Assembly: GCF_029525555.1 (NCBI RefSeq)
Contig: NZ_JAPDHZ010000002.1
Span: 533,868-597,867, forward strand
From: Cohnella ginsengisoli
Lineage (GTDB): Bacteria; Bacillota; Bacilli; Paenibacillales; Paenibacillaceae
Length of the DNA stretch: 64,000 nucleotides
Reading direction: 5' to 3'
The position numbers were made by a program, and so were the translations under genes. The notes below the pieces were generated by a model. That model had not been told where the DNA came from, searched no databases, and worked only from the letters and a program-made list of their open reading frames with translations. Of the stretch, positions 20,869-29,393 are shown in pieces (the stretch's first letter is position 1; every line of letters starts with the position of its first letter).

Positions 20869-20979
20869 AGTCATCCTCCTTTGTTTTTCGGCGTCTCCAT
20901 CTTATTCCATCCAACGCCTCCCGTATCCTGCTTCCGTGTATAATAAGCGACATGAACTTCATCCAAAGGCGGTTAGGCT

Positions 20980-21933
20980 TTGACACTTTCTCCGCATTCC
21001 ATCCAATACGTTTACACTTGCGCGGCGCATGAAGACGAGCGTTCGCTGTGCCGACTGGAGCTGCGCGCCTTGTTCGGCATCGAGCCGGAATGGCCGGTTT
21101 TTAAAAGCAGCGCCGCCATCGACCCCAGCCGAAGTCCGTTTATCCGGGAACGCATTGAAGTATTGTACGAGGGCGACAGCGTCGATGATGTCTCGGTTCA
21201 AGCGGCGAATATGCCTGCGCTTCATTCGTCGTTTAAGGTGCTGTTCGTGAAGACGAACGATCTGACGGCTGCCGAAAAAATGACGTACGAGGAGCACCGG
21301 GAAATCGAGCGGCAGGTCGGCATGCGGATAAAAGGCAAAGCCGATATGCGCCATCCCGATCTAGTATTCGGCATCGCGACGCTGGGCGGACGCTGGTACT
21401 TCGGCCCTTATGCGAAAAACCGTTCCGTATGGCTGGCCCATATGAACAAACCCCGCAATTACTCGATGGCGCTCCCCGCGAGACTCGCAAGAGCGCTCGC
21501 CAATATCGCGGTTCCGCGCCCCGAAGGCGTTAAGGCCATCGATCCCTGCTGCGGCATCGGGACCGTCCTCGTAGAGGCGCTCTCCATGGGCATCGACATC
21601 GTCGGCCGCGAGATCAATCCGCAGCTCGCGGTCGGCGCGCGCGAAAACCTCGCGTTTTTCGGATTGCAAGGCGAGGTTGTCCTCGGCCCGATCGCGGAGG
21701 CGGGCGAATGTTACGATGCGGCCATCGTGGATTTGCCGTACAATCACGTTTCCAAAATCACTTCCGAGGAGCAGCTGTCCATCCTCCGGCACGCCCGCCG
21801 GATCGCAGGCCGCGTAGCGGTCGTCTCCATCGAACCGATCGACGATATGCTTGCGGTGGCGGGGTTCGCCATTGCGGATCGCGGCCTCGTCAAAAAGGGA
21901 ACCTTTCGCCGATACGTGATGCTATGTCATTGA
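20980..21933 (+). CDS. TRM11-like putative RNA (guanine-N2) methyltransferase
   Basis: 317 residues. The N-terminal ~160 residues resemble the substrate-recognition part of TRM11-type RNA methylases (HPDLVFGIATLGGRWYFGPY). A Rossmann methylase domain follows with the SAM motif IDPCCGIGTVLVEALSMG and the catalytic DLPYNH (a variant of DPPY/NPPY). It probably makes m2G in tRNA or rRNA. The start is TTG at 20980 with AAAGGCGG seven bases upstream. It is divergent from the acetyltransferase gene. Confidence 0.85.
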   Translation: MTLSPHSIQYVYTCAAHEDERSLCRLELRALFGIEPEWPVFKSSAAIDPSRSPFIRERIEVLYEGDSVDDVSVQAANMPALHSSFKVLFVKTNDLTAAEKMTYEEHREIERQVGMRIKGKADMRHPDLVFGIATLGGRWYFGPYAKNRSVWLAHMNKPRNYSMALPARLARALANIAVPRPEGVKAIDPCCGIGTVLVEALSMGIDIVGREINPQLAVGARENLAFFGLQGEVVLGPIAEAGECYDAAIVDLPYNHVSKITSEEQLSILRHARRIAGRVAVVSIEPIDDMLAVAGFAIADRGLVKKGTFRRYVMLCH

Positions 21934-21963
21934 AAAAATCCGCATGCCGTTAAGCAAGCGGAT
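21933..21963 (-). terminator. Terminator of the apiose-type operon
   Basis: Stem ATCCGC/GCGGAT with an extra GC pair inside, followed on the minus strand by T6. It lies 40 bp past the stop of the last operon gene. Confidence 0.7.
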
Positions 21964-22002
21964 CTCGTCGGGGATGGATAGACAGATACGATGGCGAAGC
22001 GA

Positions 22003-23284
22003 TCAGGCTCGCTTTCCGATATACAGCACGTCCGCGTTCGCTTCGGGCAGCGCCAGCAGCGTCTCCGCGCCTACCACTCGCACGCTCGGCACGAGCGGGT
22101 ATCGCTCGCGCAAATCGAACGCCTCCCAGGTGTAACGATCCGAGCCGATGCGAAGCGGCAAGCTTCTGGCGTAGGGCGCATAAATCGCGACGCCCGCGCG
22201 ATCCGCCGAAGCGGCGACGCGGATCTCGGGCTCGTCGACCGCGAGCAGCTCCTGCGTTGGTTGCCAGCCGAACAAGTCATAGCGCTCGAACAGCCACTTG
22301 CCGAACGCGGCGTCCCGCGCGCCTTCGAACCGGAGCGACGTGCGCCAATCGTACGGCGTCATCGAATAGCCTTCGTTGTTGAAAGCTTGACCTCGCCGAT
22401 GCCAGGACCAGACGCCGTGCGCGCCGTAGCCGAAGCCCGTCGCGGCGCCCGAGAGCACGCTCGTCCAGAACGCCCTGCGAATCATGAACGCGTCGTACCG
22501 CCCGTACTTGCCGCCGTAGCCGTGACCTTCGTAGCAAGGCTCCACGTTCATGACGGGCCGCTTGACCGGCTTGGCGTTCAGCTTCAGCGCCATGTCGTAC
22601 GTCTCGTGCTGGCCGTCGATGCTGTGGCTGGATTGATAAGCGTAAAAATCGAGCGCCGGATCCTGCTCGAGCCGCTCCGTCAGGTTGACGACGCTGCCGC
22701 CGCAATGCATCGCCATGAGCGCGTTCGGCTCCAGCCGTTTAAGGGCATGCAGCGCTTCGGCATAATAGTCGTCGGCCTCATCCGTCTCGAAGTTCGTATC
22801 GCCGCTGATGAAGTACATCGGCTCGTACGGGCCGAACGTGCGGGACACCTGCCCAACGTACGGCGCGACCGACTCGCGCGGCATGACATACCGGTTTTCC
22901 GTGATCCGGCTCATCCAGTTGCCAGGCGCATAGTCGCCCCACAGGACGACGAGCACGGGGAGGAATCCCTTGGCGCGCGCCAGCTCCGTCATCTTGGCGG
23001 CCCGCTCGAAGAACGGCTCGTCGATACGGGAGAAGTCCCAGCTCCCGTCCTCCCGCACATGAAACGGATACAAACCGAGGACCGATTCGCTCCGGTCGTG
23101 GATGATCGGCAAGACGGAGATCTGGACCGCGTTAAAGCCTTGGCCCGCGCGGAAGTCCAGGTACGTCTCCCATTCCTCCATCGTGGCGTTGGAAAATACG
23201 CTCCAAACGGTATCCGCCAGGTAAAAAAAACTTTTTCCCGTCCTTCAGAAAATAAGAATTCGACGGGTCGATCGTCAGACTCAT
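22003..23284 (-). CDS. DUF4038 / GH140-like apiosidase candidate, frame broken at A8
   Basis: The main frame gives a TIM barrel typical of the DUF4038 (apiosidase-like) family: SRIDEPFFERAAKMTELARAKG, PMYFISGDTNFE, PVMNVEPCYEG (probable nucleophile Glu) and GYGAHGVWSWHRRG. A small C-terminal beta-domain follows, of the 'putative collagen-binding' type. The first ~35 codons (MSLTIDPSNSYFLKDGKKFF) are in another frame because of the A8 run 23223-23230; removing one base gives YLADTVWSVFSN and 426 residues. The resulting ATG overlaps the upstream stop as ATGA, which supports the repair. GH140 enzymes release D-apiose from rhamnogalacturonan-II. There is no signal peptide, so it acts in the cytoplasm. 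Specificity is inferred from family and neighbours. Confidence 0.7.
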
Positions 23285-24042
23285 GCGTCTTCCCTCCCGG
23301 GTTGAATGCGATACAGCGCCTCCGCGCTTTTACCGAAAATCCATTCCTGATCCTCCGCCGACAGCCCGCACGTACGCAGCTTGCCGATCTCGGCGCCGGC
23401 ATTGTCCGCGTGATCCGACCCGAACAGGAACCGGCGCGCGCCGAACGCTTCCGCCCAGCGCCGGATCTGGAAGCCCGCCGTCCAAGTGATGTCCGCGTAC
23501 AGATTGTCGTGACGCTCCATGGCGAGCGCCGTCTCGCCCGCCATGATCATCATGCCGCAGTGGGCCATGACGATGTTCACGTCGGGGAACCGCTCCGCGG
23601 CCGCCATCAGATTGGCCGGATTGGCGAACGGAATGCCCGCGCCCGTATGCACCATGACGGGGACGCCCCATTTGCGGCCCTGTTCGAACACCTTGCGCCC
23701 GTCGCGGCTGTTCGGATGGACCGCATGCGCCGACGTGTGCAGCTTGATGCCGACGAAGCCGAGCTCCTCGATGCATCGCCGAATCTCCTCCGCGTACGTC
23801 TCATCCTTCAGATGCGGATTCGGATTGGCCATGCCGAGGAATTGTCCGGGATACCGGCCCGCGAGCGCATAGACGGCGTCGTGCTGCGCCCGCACATTCT
23901 CAATGTCGTGACAGGAAGCCGGCTGAACGATGGACAGGCCGATCCCGTGCGCCCGGTGCTTGTCCAGCAGCTCCTCCTCCGTGAACGTCTCGTCGAATAC
24001 GCAGTCCTCGCCGAGGTGGGCATGCACGTCGATGATCGTCAT
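23281..24042 (-). CDS. Amidohydrolase-family (amidohydro_2) hydrolase, candidate lactonase
   Basis: 253 residues, TIM-barrel metal hydrolase. Metal ligands are visible in IDVHAHLG, GIKLHTSAH, VNIVMAHCG and FGSDHAD. It resembles the amidohydrolase-2 group, which includes sugar lactonases and decarboxylases. Translationally coupled at both ends: ATGA overlap with the dehydrogenase upstream and with the glycosidase downstream. Placed after a sugar dehydrogenase, the simplest role is opening the resulting aldonolactone. This would be functionally equivalent to apionolactonase but is not proven to be homologous to it. Confidence 0.8.
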   Translation of the reverse strand: MTIIDVHAHLGEDCVFDETFTEEELLDKHRAHGIGLSIVQPASCHDIENVRAQHDAVYALAGRYPGQFLGMANPNPHLKDETYAEEIRRCIEELGFVGIKLHTSAHAVHPNSRDGRKVFEQGRKWGVPVMVHTGAGIPFANPANLMAAAERFPDVNIVMAHCGMMIMAGETALAMERHDNLYADITWTAGFQIRRWAEAFGARRFLFGSDHADNAGAEIGKLRTCGLSAEDQEWIFGKSAEALYRIQPGREDA

Positions 24043-25109
24043 GTCGCTTCTCGCTCCTCTCGATTGAAGTAAACAGGGACATGACCGGCCGCGCTCTCGT
24101 ACGTGCCGAAGATCATGCGCAGCGTCGTCAGATTGTCTTCGCCGCTCGTCTCGAACGGAAGTCCGTCAGCCAAGCATTGGATAAAATGCGATTGAAGCCG
24201 GACATGGCTCTCCTCGTGGTCCAACGGATGCGCCTCCAGCACGGTCGATTCGCCGCCTCCGTCCCGCCGCACGAGCCCGATCGCGCCGTCCGCGTACAGC
24301 TTGATCGACCCGTCTTCTCCGTCCACGATCATCTGTTCCAGATGAACCGGCCCGACGTCTTCGCCGAGCGGCGCGTCGAGCTTCTGCCTCGTCGCCCAGC
24401 TCATGTCCATATAGCCGTATCGGCCGTCGTCGTAGCCGAGCGCGACGATGCCCGCGTCCTCTCCGCGGACGTACGGGCTGACCGACGCCGTCTCGGCATA
24501 GAGCCTGGACGGCGTCCCGAAGAGAAAGCGCCAAGTGTCGTACCAGTGCGCGCCCATCTCGTAGAACAGCAGGCGAGGCATCTCGCGGAAAAAGGGCTGC
24601 GGCAACAATGCGTCCGGCCGCATCCGAGGCGTGTAATAGTCCGAATGAATGTAACGAATGGCATGAAGCTTGCCGCATCGTCCCTCGTCCAGCAGCCTTT
24701 TGATCGTCCGGAAGCGAGAGAGCCAGCGCCAGTTTTCCGTGACCATGAGCCGTACGCCCGCCGCGCGCGCCAGCTCGACCATTTCCCGGGCTTCCTCCTC
24801 GTTGCGCGCGAACGGCTTCTGGCAGAGGATATGCTTGCCCGCGGCGGCCGCCTGACGCACCAGTTCGACATGCGTGTCGGGGCCGGTCACGATATCGACG
24901 ATATCGATGTCCGCATTCGCCAGCATGGACGCGAGATCGCCGTAGCGATCCGCTTCGCGCACGCCGTATCGCCCGGCCTTCGCCGCCAGCCTTTCCGGAT
25001 CCCGATCGCAAAGCGCTTGTATCTGCACGCCTTCGATCCGCTGCCAGGCGCCGAGATGCTTTTCCGACCACCAGCCCGTGCCGACGAGGCCGATCTTCCA
25101 TTTGCTCAT
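24039..25109 (-). CDS. Gfo/Idh/MocA-family dehydrogenase, ApsD-like candidate
   Basis: 356 residues. N-terminal NAD(P) Rossmann domain with GLVGTGWWSEKHLGAW, and the family (E/Q)KP motif as CQKPFA near residue 97. The C-terminal alpha/beta domain carries the G-x-H-x-x-D motif (MGAHWYDTWRF). These enzymes oxidise sugars at C1 or internal carbons; D-apiose dehydrogenase ApsD belongs here. It has AGGAGA eight bases upstream, is 12 bp from the preceding ApnO-like gene and overlaps the next start as ATGA. The family is certain; apiose as substrate is inferred from the neighbouring GH140-like, ApnO-like and OiaC-like genes. Confidence 0.88.
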   Translation of the reverse strand: MSKWKIGLVGTGWWSEKHLGAWQRIEGVQIQALCDRDPERLAAKAGRYGVREADRYGDLASMLANADIDIVDIVTGPDTHVELVRQAAAAGKHILCQKPFARNEEEAREMVELARAAGVRLMVTENWRWLSRFRTIKRLLDEGRCGKLHAIRYIHSDYYTPRMRPDALLPQPFFREMPRLLFYEMGAHWYDTWRFLFGTPSRLYAETASVSPYVRGEDAGIVALGYDDGRYGYMDMSWATRQKLDAPLGEDVGPVHLEQMIVDGEDGSIKLYADGAIGLVRRDGGGESTVLEAHPLDHEESHVRLQSHFIQCLADGLPFETSGEDNLTTLRMIFGTYESAAGHVPVYFNREEREAT

Positions 25110-25121
25110 GTTCCGACTCTC

Positions 25122-25976
25122 CTAACCCGCCGAATTCAGCTTCTCGGGATGGAGCATGACGTCGATCTGCTCATAGACGGAGGAGGGCTCGAACAGGCGG
25201 CGCCAATCCGGCTGGATCATGAACCGCTTGCCGTACTCGATCGCGATCTTGCAGGCGTCGGAGAACGGGTTGCCCGCCTCGCCGAACACGATGGCAAGCT
25301 GAATGTTGACGTGGCCGAGCATGAAGTCCCGCGCCGCTTCGTAGGGCACGCCGCGGTTCACTGCCTCGTCCATCGCCTCCCGCATGAGCGTCGCCAGCAT
25401 CGAGCTCACCGTCTCCGCCATCGTCGGCTCGAGGATCGCCATCTGCTCGAGCGTGATCCGGTGCGATCGGAAGACCGGCGCGAACATCGCCTTGGCCGTC
25501 TCCTCCCCGACCGCGTACCGCGATTCGTCTCCTTGCACGAGCGCGCAGACGATCGCCTGCTTCGCCTTGATGCCGCCGAAGTAATCGCGCCGCGCTTCCG
25601 GCGACGTCTCGTCGTTGAATACCGGCGGGTGGCACGGATGAGATACGAAGTAGACGATATCGTCCCGCTCCGGCAGCTGCTTCAAATAAGCCGCGGCAGG
25701 GTCCAGCAGGATCATCATCGCCCCGCTTTTCATGAGCGGGACGATGTTCGCCGATACAGCCCCGATGCGGACGTCCGGCACGGCCATGACGACGATATCC
25801 GCTTCGGGTACGGCATCCTCCTGACGTGTCGGCGCGAGTCCCCGCTGCGCCAGCTGCGCGGCGCCCCGCTCGCCCGTCTCTACATACCTCATGTCATAGT
25901 GCGATTCCTTCAAATTATCGGCGATGCGGCAGCCCATCTTGCCGCCGGCGCCGATCAGTGCGACGACCTTGGTCAC
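25122..25976 (-). CDS. 6-phosphogluconate-dehydrogenase-like protein, D-apionate oxidoisomerase (ApnO)-like
   Basis: 284 residues. NAD-binding motif VALIGAGGKMGCRIADNL at the very N-terminus, ADIVVMAVPD at the end of the Rossmann domain, FVSHPCHPPVFND in the active-site region, and an all-helical C-terminal domain (EPTMAETVSSML; FMLGHVNIQLAIVFGE) of the PGDH-C type. ApnO, which converts D-apionate to 3-oxo-isoapionate, comes from this small family. The start is GTG at 25976 with GGGAGGGG six bases upstream; an upstream ATG in frame has no site and would run across the promoter. It is the first gene of a four-gene operon that starts beside the GntR operator. Confidence 0.8.
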   Translation of the reverse strand: MTKVVALIGAGGKMGCRIADNLKESHYDMRYVETGERGAAQLAQRGLAPTRQEDAVPEADIVVMAVPDVRIGAVSANIVPLMKSGAMMILLDPAAAYLKQLPERDDIVYFVSHPCHPPVFNDETSPEARRDYFGGIKAKQAIVCALVQGDESRYAVGEETAKAMFAPVFRSHRITLEQMAILEPTMAETVSSMLATLMREAMDEAVNRGVPYEAARDFMLGHVNIQLAIVFGEAGNPFSDACKIAIEYGKRFMIQPDWRRLFEPSSVYEQIDVMLHPEKLNSAG

Positions 25977-26034
25977 GTGATACCCCTCCCGGATCGCGAA
26001 TCGTTTGCCTACGTTCCGCGTCGTTATCAAGCTA

Positions 26035-26063
26035 AGATTAACACGCCTCATTCTTGAATACAA
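26035..26063 (-). promoter_or_regulatory. Sigma-A promoter of the minus-strand apiose-type operon
   Basis: On the minus strand, -35 TTGTAT (26058-26063), 17-bp spacer, -10 TAATCT (26035-26040). It abuts the TTGGTATACCAA palindrome, so a bound repressor would cover the -35 box. Confidence 0.65.
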
Positions 26064-26075
26064 TTGGTATACCAA
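26064..26075. promoter_or_regulatory. GntR/FadR-type operator palindrome
   Basis: A perfect 12-bp palindrome TTGGTATACCAA in the divergent space between the ApnO-like and OiaC-like genes. It matches the TGGTATACCA core known for GntR-family hexuronate repressors. The obvious ligand-responsive partner is the GntR gene 900 bp away. Confidence 0.75.
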
Positions 26076-26092
26076 AAAAAATACCGAAAGTA

Positions 26093-26121
26093 TTGTAGGG
26101 TCAGAGCGGGCATGTTACACT
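26093..26121 (+). promoter_or_regulatory. Promoter of the OiaC-like/GntR unit
   Basis: -35 TTGTAG (26093-26098), 17-bp spacer, -10 TACACT (26116-26121), about 40 bp before the start codon; the operator palindrome lies 18 bp upstream. Confidence 0.5.
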
Positions 26122-26165
26122 TCAAAAGGGCAGGAAATGGATTTCAAAACCGGGGGGGCTAGCAT

Positions 26166-26981
26166 ATGAGCTGGGGAATCGGGAGTTATTCGCTCACTTG
26201 GGCGATCGGCGTGCCGGGTTATGAACCGCCGAATCGTCCGCTCGCGGCTCGGGATTTGCTGGCCGCGGCCAAGGATGTAGGCGCCGGCGTCGTACAGTAC
26301 GCCGACAATCTGCCGCTGCACGCGCTGTCCGAATCCGAGCTGGGCGAGCTCGTCCGGCTCGCGCGCGAGTGGGACATCGGGCTTGAGGCCGGCCTTCGGG
26401 GCACCGCGCCCGAATCGTTGGCGCTGTATGCGGAGCTCGCGGTTCAGATCGGCTCCCCGATCGTACGCACGTTGATTACCGAGCCGGATATTCGCTCGGC
26501 CTACCGGGATCTCGAGGCTTCGCTGTCCGATTATGAATCGAAGGGGATCGTCCTCGCGATCGAAAACCACGGGCTGCATACGACGGACCGACTGGTCGCG
26601 CTCTTCGAGCATTTCGACTCGCCTTCCCTCGGATGCTGCCTCGATACCGTCAATTCCTTCGGCGCGCTCGAAGGCCCGGATACGGTCATCCGGGCGCTGG
26701 CGCATTATACGGTAAACTTGCATATCAAAGACTTCGAGATTAAACGAGTCGATCATCAGATGGGCTTCTCGGTGCTCGGCACGCCTGCCGGACAGGGCCG
26801 ACTGAATTGGCCCCTGCTGCGCGAGGCGTTGCGGAAGAGCGGTCGGACGCCGAATTGGATCCTTGAACTATGGACGCCGTTCGCGGGAAGCGTCGAGCGG
26901 ACGATCGAGCTGGAACGGGAATGGTTCGAAGCCAGCATACCCTTCGTGCGAGGAGAATGGAAAAATGAAAACGACGCTTAA
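26166..26981 (+). CDS. Xylose-isomerase-like TIM barrel protein, 3-oxo-isoapionate decarboxylase (OiaC)-like
   Basis: 271 residues of the AP_endonuc_2/sugar-phosphate-isomerase fold. Probable metal ligands: Glu in LAIENHG (~134), Asp in GCCLDTVNSFG (~160), His in NLHIKDFEI (~184) and Glu in WILELWTPF (~240). The family includes epimerases, isomerases and the decarboxylase OiaC, which turns 3-oxo-isoapionate into L-erythrulose and CO2. It is divergent from the ApnO-like operon and overlaps the GntR gene by 17 bp. The leader has a G7 run in the ribosome-site position eight bases before ATG. An epimerase role is the main alternative. Confidence 0.75.
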   Translation: MSWGIGSYSLTWAIGVPGYEPPNRPLAARDLLAAAKDVGAGVVQYADNLPLHALSESELGELVRLAREWDIGLEAGLRGTAPESLALYAELAVQIGSPIVRTLITEPDIRSAYRDLEASLSDYESKGIVLAIENHGLHTTDRLVALFEHFDSPSLGCCLDTVNSFGALEGPDTVIRALAHYTVNLHIKDFEIKRVDHQMGFSVLGTPAGQGRLNWPLLREALRKSGRTPNWILELWTPFAGSVERTIELEREWFEASIPFVRGEWKNENDA

Positions 26982-27597
26982 AGAAAAGGCCTACGCCGAG
27001 CTGAAAAGGCTGATCCTCGGCAATGAATTCGAGCCCGGCGACTATATGACCGAGCGCATGCTCGAAGAGCGGCTCTCGATGAGCCGGACGCCGATCCGCT
27101 CGGCGCTCGAGCGGCTCGAGAGCGACGGACTGGTCCGCTATACCCCGAACAAGGGGCTGTTCGTCGCCGACTTTTCCATCCAGCGCGCCGTCGACTTCTA
27201 CGACATCCGCGTCGCGCTGGAGACGCATGTCGTCCGCAAGCTGTCGGCGCGCGCCTGGCGGGAGGAGGAGCTGGCCTGGTTCAGGGACAATCTGGCGCGG
27301 CAGAAGGAATGCACGGACCAAAACGACAATGCCGGCTTCACGACGGCCGATTCGGCCTTTCATCTGCAGCTCGCGAAGTGCCACGAAAACGTCGAGATCA
27401 TTCAAGCGATGGAAAACCTCCAGGACAAGCTGTACCGGATCGCCATCCGCGTCCTGCGCAAGGATACGACGCGCATCCGCTTTTCGTACGAGGATCACGT
27501 CCGCATCTTCGAGCTGATCGTCGCAGGCCGGCCCGACGAAGCCGCGGCCGCCGTGACCGAACATCTGGAATACGGCAAACGAATCCTGATCCACTAG
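26965..27597 (+). CDS. GntR-family (FadR/FCD) transcriptional regulator
   Basis: 210 residues. Winged helix at the N-terminus (KEKAYAELKRLILGNEFEPG; ERLSMSRTPIRSALERLES), then a helical FCD effector domain with DIRVALETHVVRKL, ADSAFHLQLAKCH and FSYEDHVRIFELI; the His residues are the usual metal-site set. FCD regulators respond to organic acids and sugar acids, which suits control by an apionate-type intermediate. The start at 26965 has AGGAG nine bases upstream and lies inside the end of the upstream gene, so the two are co-transcribed. It is likely to bind the palindrome at 26064-26075. Confidence 0.92.
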   Translation: MKTTLKEKAYAELKRLILGNEFEPGDYMTERMLEERLSMSRTPIRSALERLESDGLVRYTPNKGLFVADFSIQRAVDFYDIRVALETHVVRKLSARAWREEELAWFRDNLARQKECTDQNDNAGFTTADSAFHLQLAKCHENVEIIQAMENLQDKLYRIAIRVLRKDTTRIRFSYEDHVRIFELIVAGRPDEAAAAVTEHLEYGKRILIH

Positions 27598-27626
27598 GGC
27601 GCGATCGTCGATGATCATACACCCGC

Positions 27627-29279
27627 TCAATCGAAAACATACGAGGCAAACCGCCTGGCGTTCGCCATGCTCGTCCAGACGTCCAGGCTCTCTCCGCCCA
27701 TATACCAGAAGCCGTATCCGGCTACGCCGAACGATTGGCCGAGTCCGACCTTTAACGACAGCGAACGTCCGTCCTCCAGCCAGATGCGATGAATAGACGC
27801 GCCCTTCCCGTAATATGCGTAGTACTGGCCCATCGTCTCCTCCCAACTCGCCTTGGCGCGCATCCCCGTCACCCGCGCATTCTGCTGCAGCAGGCTGATT
27901 TCCTCGGAGACGGTCATGCCGGCTTCGCTCCTCCAGTCCCGGTTATACAGCGGCAGCGCCAGGACGACCCGGGCGGCGGACACCTGCTTAAGCAGCGTCG
28001 TCAAGCCTGCGCGAAGCCAAGGCAGCGAGGACACCGAGCCCGGATCGCCGCCTCCCCAATGCTCGTCGTAGCCCATCAGCACGATATAATCGGCTTCCTT
28101 CCCCAGCGCCGCATAGTCGAATACGTCCGTCCAATCCGTGCCGAAGTCGGGAGACACGTTGACCGACAAGACGGCGTGAAGGTCGTCGAGCTCGTCGTTC
28201 AATTCGGAGATGAAGGCGGTAAACGACTGACGGTCGCCTGGCGCCATGTTCTCGAAGTCGATGTTGAGCCCGTCGAGACCGTACTGCCGGACCAAGCCGG
28301 CTAGCTGTAAAGCGAACGCGCTTCGCCGTCCGGCGTCGGACAGCATCGCATGCGTGGCGGCTTGGTCGGAGCGATTGCCGACCATCGTCCACACCTGCTT
28401 GCCATTGCCGTGCGCCCAAGCGACGAGCGCGGCGTCCGTATCGTCCGCGATCGTCCCGTTCTTGTCGAGGAAAAAGGAGCGCGGCGACAACGTATTGATG
28501 CCGGAGGCTTGAACCTCCTTTTCGTACTGCGCGGTCGACTGCCCGTATTGCCAGCCGAGTTGAATCGGGTTGTCCGGCGCGGCTTGAATCTCCGCCGCCC
28601 AGCCCGGATACGACCAGATCCGATCGAGCAGCGCGGCAGCTTCCTGTCTCGTCATCGGGGATGCCGGCCGGAAGCTGCCGTCGTCGTCTCCGCCCATGAG
28701 GCCGAGCTGCCGCAGACGGTATACCGCGGGCAGCGACCAAGCCTGGATACGCGCCTGATCCCGGTAGACCGGCGCGGATGGCGCCGCGCCGGCGGAGAGC
28801 GGCTGCTTCAAGGCGCGAGCGATCAGCGCCGCCGCTTCCTCGCGCGTCACCGGGCGGTTCGGCTCAAACGAGGTATCGGACTTCCCCTTTGCCAATCCGA
28901 TTTGGACAGCGGGCTGCACCCATCGGTAAAACCACGCCGTCTTCGGAACGTCCGAAAAGGAAGAAATCGCGCTCTCGACGGGCTCGATGCGCAGCAGCCT
29001 GTCCAGCATCGTCATGAATTCAGCGCGGGTGACCGGCTTGTCGGGCTCGAACCGACGCTCTCCCGTTCCGGTCACGATATGTAGGGCCGCCATGTTCGAT
29101 ATCGCTTGGGCGGCGAAGTTGTCGCGCACGTCGTCAAAAGGAAGCGCGCCCGAGGCGGAGACGGAAGCGGCAGCAGCCGCCGGCGTTAACCAGGGCTCGC
29201 TCATCCATCCCGCCAGCATTCCGGCGAGCGCCGCCGACGCAACCGCCTTGCGGGATGCGGTTGCCAGTTTAAACAGCAT
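27627..29279 (-). CDS. SLH-anchored GH18 glycoside hydrolase
   Basis: 550 residues. Signal peptide ~1-39 ending in PAAAAA. Three SLH repeats follow (~45-225: LPFDDVRDNFAAQAISNMA, FSDVPKTAWFYRWVQPAV, YRDQARIQAWSLPAVYRL). The C-terminal GH18 barrel (~235-550) has the catalytic motif DGLNIDFEN, with the last Glu as acid/base. It is secreted and held on wall secondary polymer through the SLH repeats. Likely activity is on peptidoglycan or chitin GlcNAc linkages, as in spore-germination enzymes SleL/YdhD. It runs convergent to the GntR gene. Confidence 0.9.
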   Translation of the reverse strand: MLFKLATASRKAVASAALAGMLAGWMSEPWLTPAAAAASVSASGALPFDDVRDNFAAQAISNMAALHIVTGTGERRFEPDKPVTRAEFMTMLDRLLRIEPVESAISSFSDVPKTAWFYRWVQPAVQIGLAKGKSDTSFEPNRPVTREEAAALIARALKQPLSAGAAPSAPVYRDQARIQAWSLPAVYRLRQLGLMGGDDDGSFRPASPMTRQEAAALLDRIWSYPGWAAEIQAAPDNPIQLGWQYGQSTAQYEKEVQASGINTLSPRSFFLDKNGTIADDTDAALVAWAHGNGKQVWTMVGNRSDQAATHAMLSDAGRRSAFALQLAGLVRQYGLDGLNIDFENMAPGDRQSFTAFISELNDELDDLHAVLSVNVSPDFGTDWTDVFDYAALGKEADYIVLMGYDEHWGGGDPGSVSSLPWLRAGLTTLLKQVSAARVVLALPLYNRDWRSEAGMTVSEEISLLQQNARVTGMRAKASWEETMGQYYAYYGKGASIHRIWLEDGRSLSLKVGLGQSFGVAGYGFWYMGGESLDVWTSMANARRFASYVFD

Positions 29280-29393
29280 CAGGTATCACGCTCTCCGATC
29301 GTTGATAGACTCTCGCACTCTATCGTAATCAATCGGAGATCGGATACCTATCCTCAAATAATGGCAAGCGCCGACGTAGGACACGCGGCACCC

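Noticed and set aside
21991..24072. 693-codon plus-strand frame across the apiosidase and amidohydrolase genes
   Set aside because: Antisense shadow of two well-supported genes in GC-rich DNA; arginine-rich with no recognisable motif.
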